DNA from: Rhynchopus sp. YZ270_cl-10
Lineage: Eukaryota; Euglenozoa; Diplonemea; Diplonemida; Diplonemidae
Length of the DNA: 64,000 nt
Direction: 5' to 3'
Assembly (NCBI GenBank): GCA_964035575.1
Contig: OZ037836.1
Location: forward strand, 186,001 to 250,000
The translations under genes were made by a program, and so were the position numbers. Under the pieces are notes generated by a model, which searched no databases, was not told the DNA's origin, and saw nothing but the letters and a program-made list of their open reading frames with translations. Positions 54,701 to 64,000 of this stretch are shown in pieces. Position 1 is the stretch's first letter; each line of letters begins with the position of its first letter.

Positions 54701-55211
54701 AGTTCCCGCCGTACACGTTGCACTCGTCCAGCAGACAAGACGCAGGTCCAACCACAGCCTTCCCAGACGCAGGCGCAATGCACTGGCACACCCAGTCTCC
54801 GCTTTTCTCGACACGCATGTCCGGGTCGACGCACTCCTGGCCCCTCCCCTCACACGTCACTCCGTTTAGCAAGCACTCGTCAATCATGCACACCGCCGCG
54901 TGCAGAGCAGCTTCGCCCTTCCCGACCTCGCACACACACGACCAGTCGGAAAGGCTGTCCGGTGACTTGTTGTGGTCCACGCACTTCTGCCCGGCCTGCG
55001 TGCATGTGTGCACCGACCCCTTCTGTGCACACGTCCAGCACTCCGTCGTGCACTCGTCCACTACACCTGCCGTCCCACAGGCGCTGTTTGCCCAGACACA
55101 CGTCGAGTCAGCACCGCACAGTGACTCTGTCATGTAGTCTGTACACACAGCGTGGACTGCCACTGCTGCAGACAGCAGCACAACCTCGCGCATGTACATC
55201 GACCTCACCAT
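51778..55211 (-). CDS. EGF gene 3: type I membrane protein with ~13 EGF-like modules, 3 exons
   Basis: Exons 55211-53798, 53663-53517 and 53327-51778 join in frame to 1036 residues. Introns are 134 and 189 nt, phase 1, donors GTATGT. The signal peptide MVRSMYMREVVLLSAAVAVH equals that of gene 1 except at its end; the first domain (CTDYMTESLCGADSTCVWAN) is a different short Cys unit. Modules then match those near the end of gene 1 exon 1 in order, so this is a shortened relative. The 147-nt exon, five C-terminal modules, ~12-unit stalk, membrane helix and acidic tail (ending EDDTMS) follow. The tail differs from genes 1 and 2 (KAKQGEDVYTMEANMLDAEA). Confidence 0.85.
52055..52500 (-). repeat. 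36-nt coding minisatellite, ~12 copies (gene 3 stalk)
   Basis: Same repeat family; the membrane-proximal four units (THVPETQLPDGV) are identical to one another, a sign of recent unit amplification. Confidence 0.8.
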
Positions 55212-56105
55212 GTTCGTCCACACGACAGCTCCTCTCTGTGTCCACACGTAAGGCCAAGACACCCACCCGGCTTGACGCTCGCTTCCTTTGTCTCTTTCTC
55301 GTTCACTCTGGTGATATGGTGTGATCTGTACGTGGAGGTGAGGTGGAGGTGGTGTGGGATCTCTTTTGACGTCCTGAGAAATAAAGAGTTGAAAGCGCAA
55401 ATGCCTTACCGCTGAAGAAAGGGGAAGGGGACGGCAAGTCTGCAGGAGGAGGGACAATAGGTTAAAGATGGAACTAAGACGCTGACCAAAGCTACGATGT
55501 TTGTATTCTGTTCTCTTTTACGCAGGGTTGGGGGAAATGCTGATGAATGACAAACACGAAGACCAGAACTGAAATCTTAACGTACACTTTCTGTTGATTC
55601 TAAAACGGGGGAGGGTAAAAAAGGCGTGAAAGGTAAATTGGGGAAGAGGTTGAAAAGTTGGAACGCTTCCTCACCCCAGATCACACGCGTGTCACCGAGA
55701 GAGCTGCTCTCTCGGTGACACGCTGTGGGAGCAGAGTGGGAGAGAACAGGTTGGTGGTGTGACGAGGTGTGGCACAGTTTACGGACACTGCGACTGCAGT
55801 GCTTCGTGGTCGCGAAGGGTGTACATCCTTGACAGGGCACACACACAGACTCACACTCACACGGGTGCACGCACACAACACACACCTGTATCGTGCATTT
55901 GTACAAATGAACGACAAAAGCACTCTGCACAATCTGAACACACACACGTTTCTTCTGAAAGGAAGGATTCCTGGGAACAGATATTTGATTAACATCCTGT
56001 TGTTTGGGAAACATTTGGTCCGATTTAAGCACCAAAACTATGTCAAATATTTACGTTTTCACACGTGTTCATTCTAAAAAAGGAGAGGTAAAAAATTGTG
56101 AAACG
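55212..56105 (-). promoter_or_regulatory. 5' block of EGF gene 3
   Basis: Matches 37017-37845. About 115 nt at 55575-55690 differ from the other copies (replacement containing gttgattctaaaacggggg). The CCACCT-rich tract ending CGTACAG is present. Confidence 0.5.
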
Positions 56106-56393
56106 CAAAATAGGCGACTGTCCATAGGCCCTTTGGGAATGGGGATTGAACGTTTCTTCACCAGTTTACAATAATATGACTGTAAACTTACTCTAGGTGC
56201 ACCATAACAATAGTCCAGCTGCTTGACTTTCTCCCAAAAAGTCCAACACTATTACGGTCCATATTAGTATTATGTACGAGGAAACACTTCAAAACCAAGC
56301 TAGGCATGGTTTAATTGACCCCCCCAGTGGGCCCCCCCCACCCCAAGTTGTGCCCCCGCCAACCCCCCCAACCCCGCCAATTTCCCGAGAAAA
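56106..56393. other. Intergenic, 3' flank of EGF gene 5
   Basis: Not related to the 3' flank of the other EGF genes. 56310-56390 is C-rich. No gene. Confidence 0.4.
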
Positions 56394-59375
56394 TCACAGC
56401 AGCGCATGCTCGTCCTCTTCCGCTGCCTGCAACTCCTTGTCTCCTCCAAAATCATAGAGTGCCGTGTCATCGAAGGTCATTGGAATTTCAGGTGCGCGCA
56501 CTTCAGCAAACTTGCTGGACTCGCTCACATGGTGTCTGTACCACAGGCCGCCCCCAACAGCCGCACACAAACACAGCACACCACCCACAACACCCACAAT
56601 CAGACCAACGGCAGACCCACCCCCGTCGCTCTCGGCGTCCAACTCCTCCCCAGCACCGGCAGCGCTACCAGACATCGACCCTGCAGGTGGCGACGTGTCC
56701 GGCACTGTCGTTGGTTGCGCTGTCGGGGCAGCTGTGTCGCCTGAAGTGTTGGCGGCACCTACGGCAGGTCTGTCAGTATCGTTGAGCATTGCATCACCTG
56801 GCGTGGCGGTCAGCACTGCTGATGGTACTGCTGTGAATGGCACCTGTGTGTCAGGTGAGAGTGTCTTACCAGGAGGAAGTTGTGTCTCAGGTGCGTCTGT
56901 TGTGTTGTCAGGAAGCTGTGACTCAGGTGCGCGTGTTGTTCCAACAGGAAGCTGTGTTTCAGGTAAGTCCGTTGTGCCAACAGGAAGTTGCGTAGGTGAG
57001 TCTGTTGTGTAGACAGGAAGCTGTGTCTCAGGCACGTCTGTCGTGTAGTGACTGCCACACTGCGCAGGTCCCATGATCCCGTTCACACCCGTCTCAGGAG
57101 CCACGCAGAGGCACACCCAGGTGTTGTCCTGTACCACGTCCGTGTCAATGCACGTCTGCCCCACATCCGTGCACACAGCTGCAATCTCCGGCTTCGCACA
57201 CTCCCCAACAAAGACACACTGCGCCGGCTTCATGACAGCACTTCCAACTGCATGTATCGCGCATCTGCACATCCAGTCGTCTCTCGATTCTGCTGTTGTG
57301 TCAGGGTCGAAGCACGTCTGCCCGTGGTCGTGGCACAGTTGCATGTGTGCGTACGTCAGACACTCGTTGATCTTGCACACTGCTGCATGGCCAATGGCCG
57401 ACCCCAGGGATGGGGACACGCAGTGGCACTCCCAGTCGTTCAGGCTTGTGTCGCCTGGGTGCAGGTCCACGCACTCCTGTCCCTTGTCTCTGCACGTCTG
57501 CAGGTTCTGTATGTCGAGACACTCGTCCTGCGCGTCGATCACGCACTGTGCAGGGGCACGCTCCCCCGCAGTCCCATGGTACGGTGGCATGCACGCACAT
57601 GTGAAGTCGTCTGCCGAGTCACCTGAGATGCAGCGCTGGCCCGCATCCGCACACACATTAAAGTTCATAGCAACCTTGCACGCTCCTATGTACGTGCACG
57701 ACGCAGGTCCGCCATAACTGACCCCCACCGCAGGTGCCGGGCAGTTGCACGTCCAGTCGCCCAGACTCGCCGGGGCCGTGTTATGGTCAATGCACAACTG
57801 TCCCGCCACCGTGCACTTCCCGCCGTACACGTTGCACTCGTCCAGCAGACAAGACGCAGGTCCAACCACAGCCTTCCCAGACGCAGGCGCAATGCACTGG
57901 CACACCCAGTCTCCGCTTTTCTCGACACGCATGTCCGGGTCGACGCACTCTTGGCCCATCCCCTCACACGTCACTCCGTTCAGCAAGCACTCGTCAAAGC
58001 TGCAGTCTGCAGCCCCGAGCATCTTGCTCCCCGTCGAGGGTGCGTAGCACGTACACATCCAGTCCCCAAGTGAGTCCTCGGCCGTGTTCTTATCTGTGCA
58101 CGTCTGCTCCGCAGCTGTGCACACCTTTGCCTTCGGGTCTGTGTCACACTCGTTCACAGTGCACACCGCCACTGCCGCCACCGCCGACGCGTCTGACACA
58201 GCACACTTGCAGCGCCAGTCCCGCGTCCCGGTCACAGGGTTCGTGCTCCCCTCCGTACACGTCTGACCCGCCTTTGTGCACACGTTCCCGGCACCGTGGT
58301 CAGCACACGTCGCACACATCGCCGTGCACTCGTCGAGGATGCACACTGTTGCCGCCCCAACCTTCGTAAGCCCTGTCTGTGGCGCAATGCACGCACACGA
58401 GCCGGCGTCCTGAATGTTTGCCGCAGGGATGCACGCCTGTCCCTGCGACGTGCACATGTCCCCGTGCTGCACGCACCACGAGACCGGCGCCACACACGTT
58501 GCAGCCTGCCCTGTCGCTACGTTCGGAACATCACCCTTCGCGCACGAGCACGTCCAGTCCCCAGTGCTGCGTGTGTCCGTGTTCGGGTCCTGGCACGTCT
58601 GTCCTGCCGACGTGCACACCACAGCCACGTCCGACTCCAGGCATTCGTCGCGCACGCACGTCGCCAGCTTCCCCGTCCCCCGCCCGATGGTCGGTGGCGG
58701 GCACACGCACTCCCAGTCGTCCAGGCCCCCTATGACTGCCTTGTTCGGGTCGTTGCACGTCTGCGCAGACGCATCGCACAGCTTTGCCAGGCGCCCGTTG
58801 TTCATCTTGCACTCGTCCAGCGTGCACACGGCCACAGACGCCACAGACTCCCCAACTGCGTCCCCAACACACTTGCACATCCAGTCCTCAAGGTTTGCAG
58901 GCGACGTCGACGACTCCACGCAGTGCTGCCCGGCCACATCGCACAGGTTCCCGAGCCCCTTGTCCGCACACGTCGGGCACTGCGCTGTGCACTCGTCGAG
59001 GATACACACCGCGGGCTGGTTGTCGCCAGGGGTGCCGACAGCAGGGGCCAGGCAGGCGCACTGGAAAAGGCCGTCAAGCGGAGTGGATTCGATGCAGCTT
59101 TGCCCGGCTCCGTTGCAGATGTCCCCGTTGGTTTCGCAGTCGCCAGGAGGGTACTTGCACACAGCAGGCTGCATGGTCGTGGGTGCGCCTGTGGCAGGGG
59201 GGACGCAGAGGCACAGCCATGTGTTAAGTATGTCGACGTCGCGGTCACTGCATATTTGGGCTGCGTCCGTGCAGATGTAGCCGTGCACCAGACACTCATC
59301 CTCATCAGCACCCTGTACGCACACAGCAGCCGCAGCCAGGGTCACGACAAGGAGTGTTAGCCCTTTTTGAGTCAT
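56394..59375 (-). CDS. EGF gene 5: intronless type I membrane protein with ~14 EGF-like modules and a different membrane/tail region
   Basis: 993 residues, single exon. Signal peptide MTQKGLTLLVVTLAAAAVCV; the first two modules (DEDECLVHGYICTDAAQIC; CETNGDICNGAGQSC) are unique. Later modules match gene 1 in blocks. At ~57540 the chain reads CVIDAQDECLD: a module ending CVID is joined to one that in the other genes starts exon 3 sequence (VQDECLD), skipping both introns and the intervening modules. A short ~5-unit stalk, a unique Ser/Thr/Pro/Asp linker and a different membrane helix (GLIVGVVGGVLCLCAAVGGG) follow. The tail (YRHHVSESSKFAEVRAPEIP ... EEDEHALL) is unrelated to that of genes 1-4, so signalling inside the cell may differ. 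Confidence 0.85.
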   Translation of the reverse strand: MTQKGLTLLVVTLAAAAVCVQGADEDECLVHGYICTDAAQICSDRDVDILNTWLCLCVPPATGAPTTMQPAVCKYPPGDCETNGDICNGAGQSCIESTPLDGLFQCACLAPAVGTPGDNQPAVCILDECTAQCPTCADKGLGNLCDVAGQHCVESSTSPANLEDWMCKCVGDAVGESVASVAVCTLDECKMNNGRLAKLCDASAQTCNDPNKAVIGGLDDWECVCPPPTIGRGTGKLATCVRDECLESDVAVVCTSAGQTCQDPNTDTRSTGDWTCSCAKGDVPNVATGQAATCVAPVSWCVQHGDMCTSQGQACIPAANIQDAGSCACIAPQTGLTKVGAATVCILDECTAMCATCADHGAGNVCTKAGQTCTEGSTNPVTGTRDWRCKCAVSDASAVAAVAVCTVNECDTDPKAKVCTAAEQTCTDKNTAEDSLGDWMCTCYAPSTGSKMLGAADCSFDECLLNGVTCEGMGQECVDPDMRVEKSGDWVCQCIAPASGKAVVGPASCLLDECNVYGGKCTVAGQLCIDHNTAPASLGDWTCNCPAPAVGVSYGGPASCTYIGACKVAMNFNVCADAGQRCISGDSADDFTCACMPPYHGTAGERAPAQCVIDAQDECLDIQNLQTCRDKGQECVDLHPGDTSLNDWECHCVSPSLGSAIGHAAVCKINECLTYAHMQLCHDHGQTCFDPDTTAESRDDWMCRCAIHAVGSAVMKPAQCVFVGECAKPEIAAVCTDVGQTCIDTDVVQDNTWVCLCVAPETGVNGIMGPAQCGSHYTTDVPETQLPVYTTDSPTQLPVGTTDLPETQLPVGTTRAPESQLPDNTTDAPETQLPPGKTLSPDTQVPFTAVPSAVLTATPGDAMLNDTDRPAVGAANTSGDTAAPTAQPTTVPDTSPPAGSMSGSAAGAGEELDAESDGGGSAVGLIVGVVGGVLCLCAAVGGGLWYRHHVSESSKFAEVRAPEIPMTFDDTALYDFGGDKELQAAEEDEHALL
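56860..57050 (-). repeat. 36-nt coding minisatellite, ~5 copies (gene 5 stalk)
   Basis: The shortest stalk of the family. The units match the membrane-distal end of the gene 1 array in order (VYTTDSPTQLPVGTTDLPE), showing common origin. Confidence 0.75.
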
Positions 59376-59456
59376 TTTTTAAACTATAAAAAATGCACCC
59401 CTGAGCCTTCGAGGCCCGTAAGGTCCCCCCTTCTTTATTTGTTGTTTGTTGATCGC

Positions 59457-60010
59457 ATCTGTACGTGGAGGTGGAGGTGGAGGTGGTGTGGGATCTCTTT
59501 TGACGTCCTGAGAAATAAAGAGCTGAAAGCGCAAATGCCTCACCGCTGAAGAAAGGGGAAGGGGACGGCAAGTCTGCAGGAGGAGGGACAATAGGTTAAA
59601 GATGGAACTAAGACGCTGACCAAAGCTACGATGTTTGTATTTTGTTCTCTTTTACGCAGGGTTGCGGGAAATGCTGATGGATGATAAACACGAAGACCAG
59701 AACTGAAAAAGAAAACAAACAACACAAGAGACCAGAGAGCTGCTCTCTCGGTGACACGCTGTGGGAGCAGAGTGGGAGAGAACAGGTTGGTGGTGTGACG
59801 AGGTGTGGCACAGTTTACGGACACTGCGATTGCAGTGCTTCGTGGTCGCGAAGGGTGTGCATCCTTAGTATACGGTCACAAGGGAGTATAAGGGCACACA
59901 CACACACTCACACGGGTGCACGCACACAACACACACCTGTATCGTGCATTTGTACAAATGAACAACAAAAGCTCTCTGCACAATCTGAACATACACGTTT
60001 CTTCGTAAAA
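59457..60010 (-). promoter_or_regulatory. 5' block of EGF gene 5
   Basis: Homology to the blocks of genes 1 and 3 runs up to CCACCTCCACGTACAGAT at ~59456 and then stops. The ~80 nt down to the ATG at 59375 are unrelated. The break coincides with a candidate 3' splice site (pyrimidine-rich, ends CAG), as if the block is 5' leader plus intron and the downstream exon was swapped. Confidence 0.5.
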
Positions 60011-60486
60011 AGGAAGCCACTATAAAATGGAACAGGAGGGTGAAATAAAAGAGTGGTTGAAACGCTGCTAAAACGAAGCATAATAACTCACATTGTCTTT
60101 CCTTACTTCAAAAACTGAGAGAAAAATTGTGGGTTTTTCAAAAAAGCTGAACGGAGAGTTAAAAAAGGAGAACACCAGCAAAAAACGTTGTGTGAAAACG
60201 TTTTTTCCTGTCAAGTGTTTTTGTGTGTTGGCGGAGAAGAAAACAGTTTCCGATAAAAGGCTCCTGCGTCGGTTTTCTATTTCACAATACTTAGTTCGTC
60301 ATTTTCTCGTCTTTTTTATTTTGGGAAAAAGTAGACAAAACACTACAGGTGTCAATAGCTTTGCGTTCCCACTATTTTATGTTTGTTCTTTATAACCTGT
60401 TATGCACCTTCCGTAACTATTAACTTTGGGGGGAAAGAAACATACTCTGCTTTCTTTTTCGTGTGAAACAATAGCTTATAATTACC

Positions 60487-60621
60487 GTTAAATTATATCC
60501 CCACAATTTAACGCAGTGAGTTGTGGGTCACGAGTGTACTAATCCCACGAGCGCAGCGAGTGGGATTCGTGAACGAGTGACCCACAACTCACTAAGTTAA
60601 ATTGCCGGGATATAATTTAAC
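60487..60621. repeat. 135-nt near-perfect palindrome
   Basis: The left arm gttaaattatatccccacaa ... gtgagttgtgggtcac pairs with the right arm gtgacccacaactcac ... ccgggatataatttaac, and the centre (aatcccacgagcg/cgagtgggatt) is itself palindromic. It adjoins the TIR element at 60639. Likely a foldback element or transposon end. Confidence 0.65.
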
Positions 60622-60638
60622 AATAATTAGTAGTTTTC

Positions 60639-61419
60639 ATTAACGTGCAATTATAAACGAGTCACAAAATCCTATTACAGCCGTAAAATCTGAAATCCTC
60701 TATGAACAACCTGTGTGGTGGCGGCAGGTACGTACACAGGTACACAAGTAAGTCGTGAAAGGGCAACCACAGCCAACCCGCCAGTCACTGAAAAGTGACC
60801 AGGCAGTCCACTTGACAAACACAAAAGTGTCCAGTCACGTGACATTCATGCACTGAGGAGATAATGATCAACAATTTACAAGAAAGCATTACTTAACCTA
60901 CTGCTGGAAATTGCCAGGTACGTAACACACAAAGTGTGCCCCCGCTCGGGAATCTCGAATTACAGCGACCAAAAGGCCTCATTCGCTAGTCATCGTATAA
61001 CCCTTCGCCAGGTGAAAGGCCCATGACCCTCGCGGAGAAATTAAATGTTGTAATGCTTTCAAGTACAAACTGCGACCACTGTCTTACCCTCCTCAATGCA
61101 TGGTGGAAGATGTCTTTGACAAATTTGCGATCACTTTTTGGGCTATTTTGCCCAAAATAACCCCGTGACTCACTTTTGCCTCACTTGTCCCAAAATGGCC
61201 CAAAATACCCTATTTTTTGTGATTTTTCTGTGTGGATTCTCCTGTTTCTTTGAGCGTGTAATTATAATTTTACAATTTCACGGTCACTTTTTACACGCAT
61301 TTTTACAGGTAAACATAGTTTCACGGTAAAAATAACTTCACGGTAACCGTTAAATTGTGGTTTTCGAATTTCACGGCTTGTAATAGGATTTTGTGAAGAG
61401 TTTATAATTGCACGTTAAT
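60639..61419. mobile_element. Nonautonomous element with ~59-bp terminal inverted repeats
   Basis: Left end 60639-60697 begins attaacgtgcaattataaac and includes cacaaaatcctattac. The right end 61361-61419 is its reverse complement with a few mismatches. The ~660-nt interior has no ORF with recognisable domain. About 780 bp in all; DNA-transposon-derived and nonautonomous. Confidence 0.65.
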
Positions 61420-61996
61420 AAAATATTATTTAGTTAGAACATAACATTGTTGTTTGTTTTGGTTTTGATTTGGAAACGTGATTATTAGTGCCCGAGCTCC
61501 ACGAGAGCGCACATGTATGTACATATCTCTGAAGAGGGGTATCGTGTCACCAACAAAGTCGCACGAAGGACCAAGGGGACGGGGAAAGTCGGGAAAATGG
61601 GATAGCTTCGCTTTAAGCGTTGAGCGTCGAAATCATACACAGCCACACCCCGCTGCAGTTAGGAGTGGGATTGTACTACCGCAGGACCTATGGGAAATGA
61701 CAAGGGGGTATGGGTAGTTACATGACAAGACTAAATAATGACTAGACCCCTGTCAAATGACAATGTGCACCCCTGTACTAACCGCCAAAGCCCAAAGTGG
61801 GGGGGGGGAAAGTGTACAGACGCGTGTGGAAGAAAAAAGAAGACCTTGAATGTTGTTGGCTGAAAATCAAACCCTTCCCACAGCGCTATGTTCGGCCTAA
61901 GAGAAAATGTTATGTAGGCAAAATCACTGTACACCATGGACTGCAGTACTGGCCTCGGGTCTCGAAGCCTGTTGCATACTATTCTTATGGATGCGT

Positions 61997-62717
61997 TCTT
62001 TCGCTGTTGTTCAGCATCAGTCCCCTTGCCACCGTCCCTGCTTTTGGCCAAGGTGTGCTATTTGCTCCGGATGCATTGACTCCCACTTCGCGAGACACAC
62101 ACGCACGAAGCGTCTCCGTACACACGACACCCGCGCATGTCACTACCTTTGTGCAGTAGCAGAACACAGGCAGGTGGGTGGTAGGGGGTCCACACGACGC
62201 AGGTTCAGGGCACAAAGGCCCTGCGCAATTGGAACGTGCTGACCTGGCCAGAAGAGGGAACGGTGGCTTTGGGATGGGGAAATATGCTGTGCTAGTTTCT
62301 CAAAAAAGGGGTGGGGGGGAACCCAGGGGGGGATGGGGAAATAAAAGAAGTTGCAGTAAGACAATAAAGCCTTATGTGTCAGGTCGTCGTGCTGTGTGCT
62401 ATAAAACGAAACCAAGGCATTAATGTCTGTGTTCTGCAGAAAGGGGTTGGATGGAAAAGGTGTTCTGTGCTTTACAAAAGGGGGAACAAAAAGAAAGGTT
62501 GGCAAGATGACACAGCTTCTACGGTGCTGAGTCACCTTGAATAAAACAAACAAACAAAAGAATGTTTTATTCTCGAAATGTTGAACACATGATGTATTCT
62601 GATTCTGAAAAAAAGCGCAAAATCGGTGTCGTTTGTTTCATTGTATTTTAAGAATACATTTGAAACGTGTTGCCACGGGTTCTTTCAACGTTTCGCAGTT
62701 TTCCTTCGCCCATGTGC
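61997..62717 (-). repeat. 3' flank repeat of EGF gene 4
   Basis: Fourth copy of the 28660-29397 flank; coding-strand AATAAA at 62566-62571. Confidence 0.65.
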
Positions 62718-64000
62718 TCAGGACATAGTATCGTCTTCGACAACAAGCTCCTCAACGTCGTCCATGTCCTTCATCGCTTCTGCGTCAAGCATGTTAGCTT
62801 CCATAGTATACACGTCCTCGCCCTGTTTAGCCTTGGCACGTCCCTTGGACACCCACAGCCACGCTCCGCCAACACCCGCAAGCAGCACCAGTGCAGAGCC
62901 CACTATGACAGGGATCAGCCACACCAGCGAGCTGCTGCTGCCCGAGTCCGAAGAAGACGCGTCTGCCTCCCCAGCACCGCCATTGTTTGCAGGCACGTAT
63001 GTTACGCCGTCAGGAAGCTGTGTCTCAGGTACGTGTGTTACGCCGTCAGGAAGCTGTGTCTCAGGTACGTGTGTTACGCCGTCAGGAAGCTGTGTCTCAG
63101 GTACGTGTGTTACGCCGTCAGGAAGCTGTGTCTCAGGGGCGAATGTTGTACCAACAGGAAGTTGTGTTTCAGGTAAGTCCGTTGTGTTTTCAGGAAGTTG
63201 TATCTCAGGTACGTCCGTTTTGTCGACAGGAATCTGTGTCTCAGGTACGTCTGTCGTGTTTTCAGAAATTTGTGTCTCAGGAACGTCTGTTGTGTTTTCA
63301 GGAAGCTGTGTCTCAGGTGCGTCTGTTGTACCAACAGGGAGTTGTGTCTCAGGTGCATCTGTCGTGTTGTCAGGAAGTTGTGTCTCAGGTACGTCTGTTG
63401 TGAAGACAGGAAGCTGTGTCTCAGGCACGTCTGTCGTGTAGTGACTGCCACACTGCGCAGGTCCCATGATCCCGTTCACACCCGTCTCAGGAGCCACGCA
63501 GAGGCACACCCAGGTGTTGTCCTGTACCACGTCCGTGTCAATGCACGTCTGCCCCACATCCGTGCACACAGCTGCAATCTCCGGCTTCGCACACTCCCCA
63601 ACAAAGACACACTGCGCCGGCTTCATGACAGCACTTCCAACTGCCTGGATCGCGCATCTGCACATCCAGTCGTCTGTCGACTCTGTTGTTGTGTCAGGGT
63701 CGAAGCACGTCTGCCCGTGGTCGTGGCACAGCTGCATGTGTGCGTACGTCAGACACTCGTTGATCTTGCACACTGCTGCATGGCCAATGGCCGACCCCAG
63801 GGCTGGGGACACGCAGTGGCACTCCCAGTCGTTCAGGCTTGTGTCGCCTGGGTGCAGGTCCACGCACTCCTGTCCCTTGTCTCTGCACGTCTGCAGGTTC
63901 TGTGTGTCGAGACACTCGTCCTGCACACACACTGCACGCTCCTGCAGGCCAGAACCAAGGGCAGGGGAAATGCAGTCGCACCGCCAGTCCCCAAGATCCA
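62718..64000 (-). CDS. EGF gene 4, C-terminal part (5' part outside window)
   Basis: The reading frame is open from the window edge (LGDWRCDCISPALG) to a stop at 62718, about 427 codons. It is identical or almost so to the last exon of gene 3: QDECLDTQ, NECLTYAHMQLC and VGECAKPE modules, ~12-unit stalk (63000-63440), membrane helix SSLVWLIPVIVGSALVLLAG and tail ending EDDTMS. Earlier exons lie to the right of the window. The last exon alone does not show whether the gene is complete. Confidence 0.8.
   Translation of the reverse strand, partial: DLGDWRCDCISPALGSGLQERAVCVQDECLDTQNLQTCRDKGQECVDLHPGDTSLNDWECHCVSPALGSAIGHAAVCKINECLTYAHMQLCHDHGQTCFDPDTTTESTDDWMCRCAIQAVGSAVMKPAQCVFVGECAKPEIAAVCTDVGQTCIDTDVVQDNTWVCLCVAPETGVNGIMGPAQCGSHYTTDVPETQLPVFTTDVPETQLPDNTTDAPETQLPVGTTDAPETQLPENTTDVPETQISENTTDVPETQIPVDKTDVPEIQLPENTTDLPETQLPVGTTFAPETQLPDGVTHVPETQLPDGVTHVPETQLPDGVTHVPETQLPDGVTYVPANNGGAGEADASSSDSGSSSSLVWLIPVIVGSALVLLAGVGGAWLWVSKGRAKAKQGEDVYTMEANMLDAEAMKDMDDVEELVVEDDTMS
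62995..63440 (-). repeat. 36-nt coding minisatellite, ~12 copies (gene 4 stalk)
   Basis: Unit number and order equal those at 52055-52500. Because minisatellites mutate fast, identity here points to very recent copying. Confidence 0.8.

Larger units (their letters stand above)
60011..61918. other. Intergenic DNA with two inverted-repeat structures
   Basis: No certain gene. Holds a palindrome (60487-60621) and a TIR-bounded element (60639-61419), described separately. 60180-60290 resembles 38090-38190. A plus frame at 61478-61717 has no recognisable domain. Confidence 0.45.
61919..64000. repeat. Near-identical duplicate of 50979-53060
   Basis: From about 61925 to the right edge the sequence matches 50985-53060 at a constant offset of 10,940 with only a few differences seen by eye (for example near 62065 and 62135). 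It includes the 3' flank and the last exon of gene 3. This is a very recent duplication, a gene conversion tract, or an assembly duplicate. Confidence 0.85.

Noticed and set aside
1-64000. tRNA and rRNA genes
   Set aside because: None recognised by eye on either strand; a covariance-model search would be needed to exclude small RNAs.

Overview
This window is nuclear DNA of a microbial eukaryote. Genes carry GT-AG introns (donors GTATGY), a BED-finger hAT transposase and a LINE 3' end are present, AATAAA signals follow stop codons, and intergenic DNA is long and repeat-rich. The lineage cannot be fixed from the sequence. Every recognisable host gene lies on the minus strand, as in one-directional euglenozoan gene arrays, but no spliced leader or rRNA is present to test that. 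Symmetric phase-1 exons, cbEGF-like modules and one fibronectin type II domain are features better known from animals and their relatives.

Layout. 1-1182 holds the 5' part of a secreted or surface protein with a Pro/Thr stalk that runs off the left edge; this CDS is open to the window edge. 4261-17552 is a tandem array of six related membrane nucleotidyl-cyclase genes. They share a six-helix membrane domain and a signalling helix. Only the second (7588-9762) keeps a catalytic class III adenylyl cyclase domain; the others end in a cyclase fold that has lost its catalytic residues. The last two members are joined by a deletion. 18305-19702 is an SLC49/FLVCR-like MFS transporter. 20.2-26.0 kb is a transposon zone: a hAT element, a long-inverted-repeat element and a truncated LINE.

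From 27.8 kb to the right edge there is an array of giant cysteine-rich, EGF-module, type I membrane proteins: 29398-37016, 39226-49516, 51778-55211, 56394-59375 and a partial copy from 62718. Four share the same 3' cassette: a 147-nt phase 1-1 exon (lying outside the window for the partial copy), a last exon with five modules, a Thr-Pro-Glu 12-residue repeat stalk of variable length, one membrane helix and an acidic tail. The second gene also carries 16 Calx-beta-like repeats and a fibronectin type II domain. Homologous 5' blocks and 3' flanks make each gene a duplicated unit, and one 5' block has no gene behind it while another heads only a relic.

Read together, both families look like cell-surface sensing or adhesion proteins that diversify by duplication, gene conversion and module shuffling. 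That function is inference; domain content, exon structure and copy relations are read from the sequence.
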